7,424 nt of DNA from DSNY01 sp037446035. Its GTDB lineage: Bacteria > Pseudomonadota > Gammaproteobacteria > Burkholderiales > Burkholderiaceae_F. Below the pieces are notes generated by a model that saw only the letters and a list, made by a program, of their open reading frames with translations, was not told the DNA's origin and searched no databases. A program made the position numbers and the translations under genes. The DNA lies in contig JBBIJJ010000179.1 of the NCBI GenBank assembly GCA_037446035.1, positions 1 through 7,424 on the forward strand, in the 5' to 3' direction. The first letter of the stretch is position 1. Every line of letters begins with the position of its first letter. Below, in pieces: positions 7,340 to 7,424 of the stretch.

Positions 7340-7424
7340 CTAGAAACGGCAGTTGAAGTCCGTGAAGTATCGAGAAACGCGTTCGCGCCAAAGCCTTGTA
7401 GTGACCACGACCATCACCCATTTG
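7340..7424 (-). CDS. Possible 3' end of an unidentified upstream gene (partial)
   Basis: On the minus strand, a frame entering from the right edge reads 27 codons without interruption (KWVMVVVTTRLWRERVSRYF...) and stops at TAG 7342-7340, 22 bp before the cytidylyltransferase start. Its third positions are fairly G/C-rich (about two thirds), more gene-like than the competing frame from 7424, which stops at TGA 7337-7335 and overlaps ATG 7338 as ATGA but has A/T-rich third positions. The region has clearly lower G+C than the rest of the window, so it could instead be an intergenic leader or promoter region. I do not recognise the peptide; it does not look like the end of PseB or PseC. Too short to assign a function. 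Confidence 0.25.
   Translation of the reverse strand, partial: KWVMVVVTTRLWRERVSRYFTDFNCRF

Noticed and set aside
7318..7424. Sigma-70 promoter: TTGGCG followed by GATACT on the minus strand
   Set aside because: The spacer is only about 14 bp and the -10 match is partial, so it is not distinguishable from chance.

Overview
The window is a compact single-strand (minus) gene cluster for a surface glycan that contains pseudaminic acid (Pse), a nine-carbon bacterial sialic-acid-like sugar. G+C is clearly high and third codon positions are mostly G or C. Together with the protein sequences this points to a proteobacterium, perhaps a betaproteobacterium; that placement is inference, since no taxonomic marker is present.

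Transcription runs from right to left. At the right edge (7340-7424) lies the possible 3' end of an upstream gene with visibly lower G+C. Then come an SpsF-type cytidylyltransferase (6547-7317), a class III PLP aminotransferase (5255-6550), a PseG hydrolase fused to a GNAT acetyltransferase (3750-5258), pseudaminic acid synthase PseI (2692-3741), a UDP-glucuronate decarboxylase / UDP-xylose synthase (1716-2663), a capsule-type glycosyltransferase (155-1708) and the first 50 codons of a hydrophobic protein, probably a Wzx-like flippase (1-152). Junctions are ATGA overlaps or gaps of 2-28 bp, so this reads as one operon. No stretch over 300 bp lacks a gene, and I see no RNA genes, insertion sequences, CRISPR arrays or terminators.

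In the known Pse pathway, PseB and PseC make UDP-4-amino-4,6-dideoxy-beta-L-AltNAc, PseH acetylates it, PseG removes UDP, PseI condenses the 6-deoxy-AltdiNAc with phosphoenolpyruvate and PseF activates Pse with CMP. This window supplies PseH plus PseG (one polypeptide), PseI and a cytidylyltransferase that may serve as PseF. PseB and PseC are not in view and are expected beyond the right edge or elsewhere. The UDP-xylose synthase suggests a pentose in the same glycan, and the glycosyltransferase and putative flippase suggest a capsule- or O-antigen-like polymer. The main unexplained element is the class III (glutamate-1-semialdehyde-aminomutase-like) aminotransferase between the CMP-transferase and PseG: the canonical Pse pathway has no step for it, so the final sugar may be an amino-modified or otherwise non-standard nonulosonic acid.
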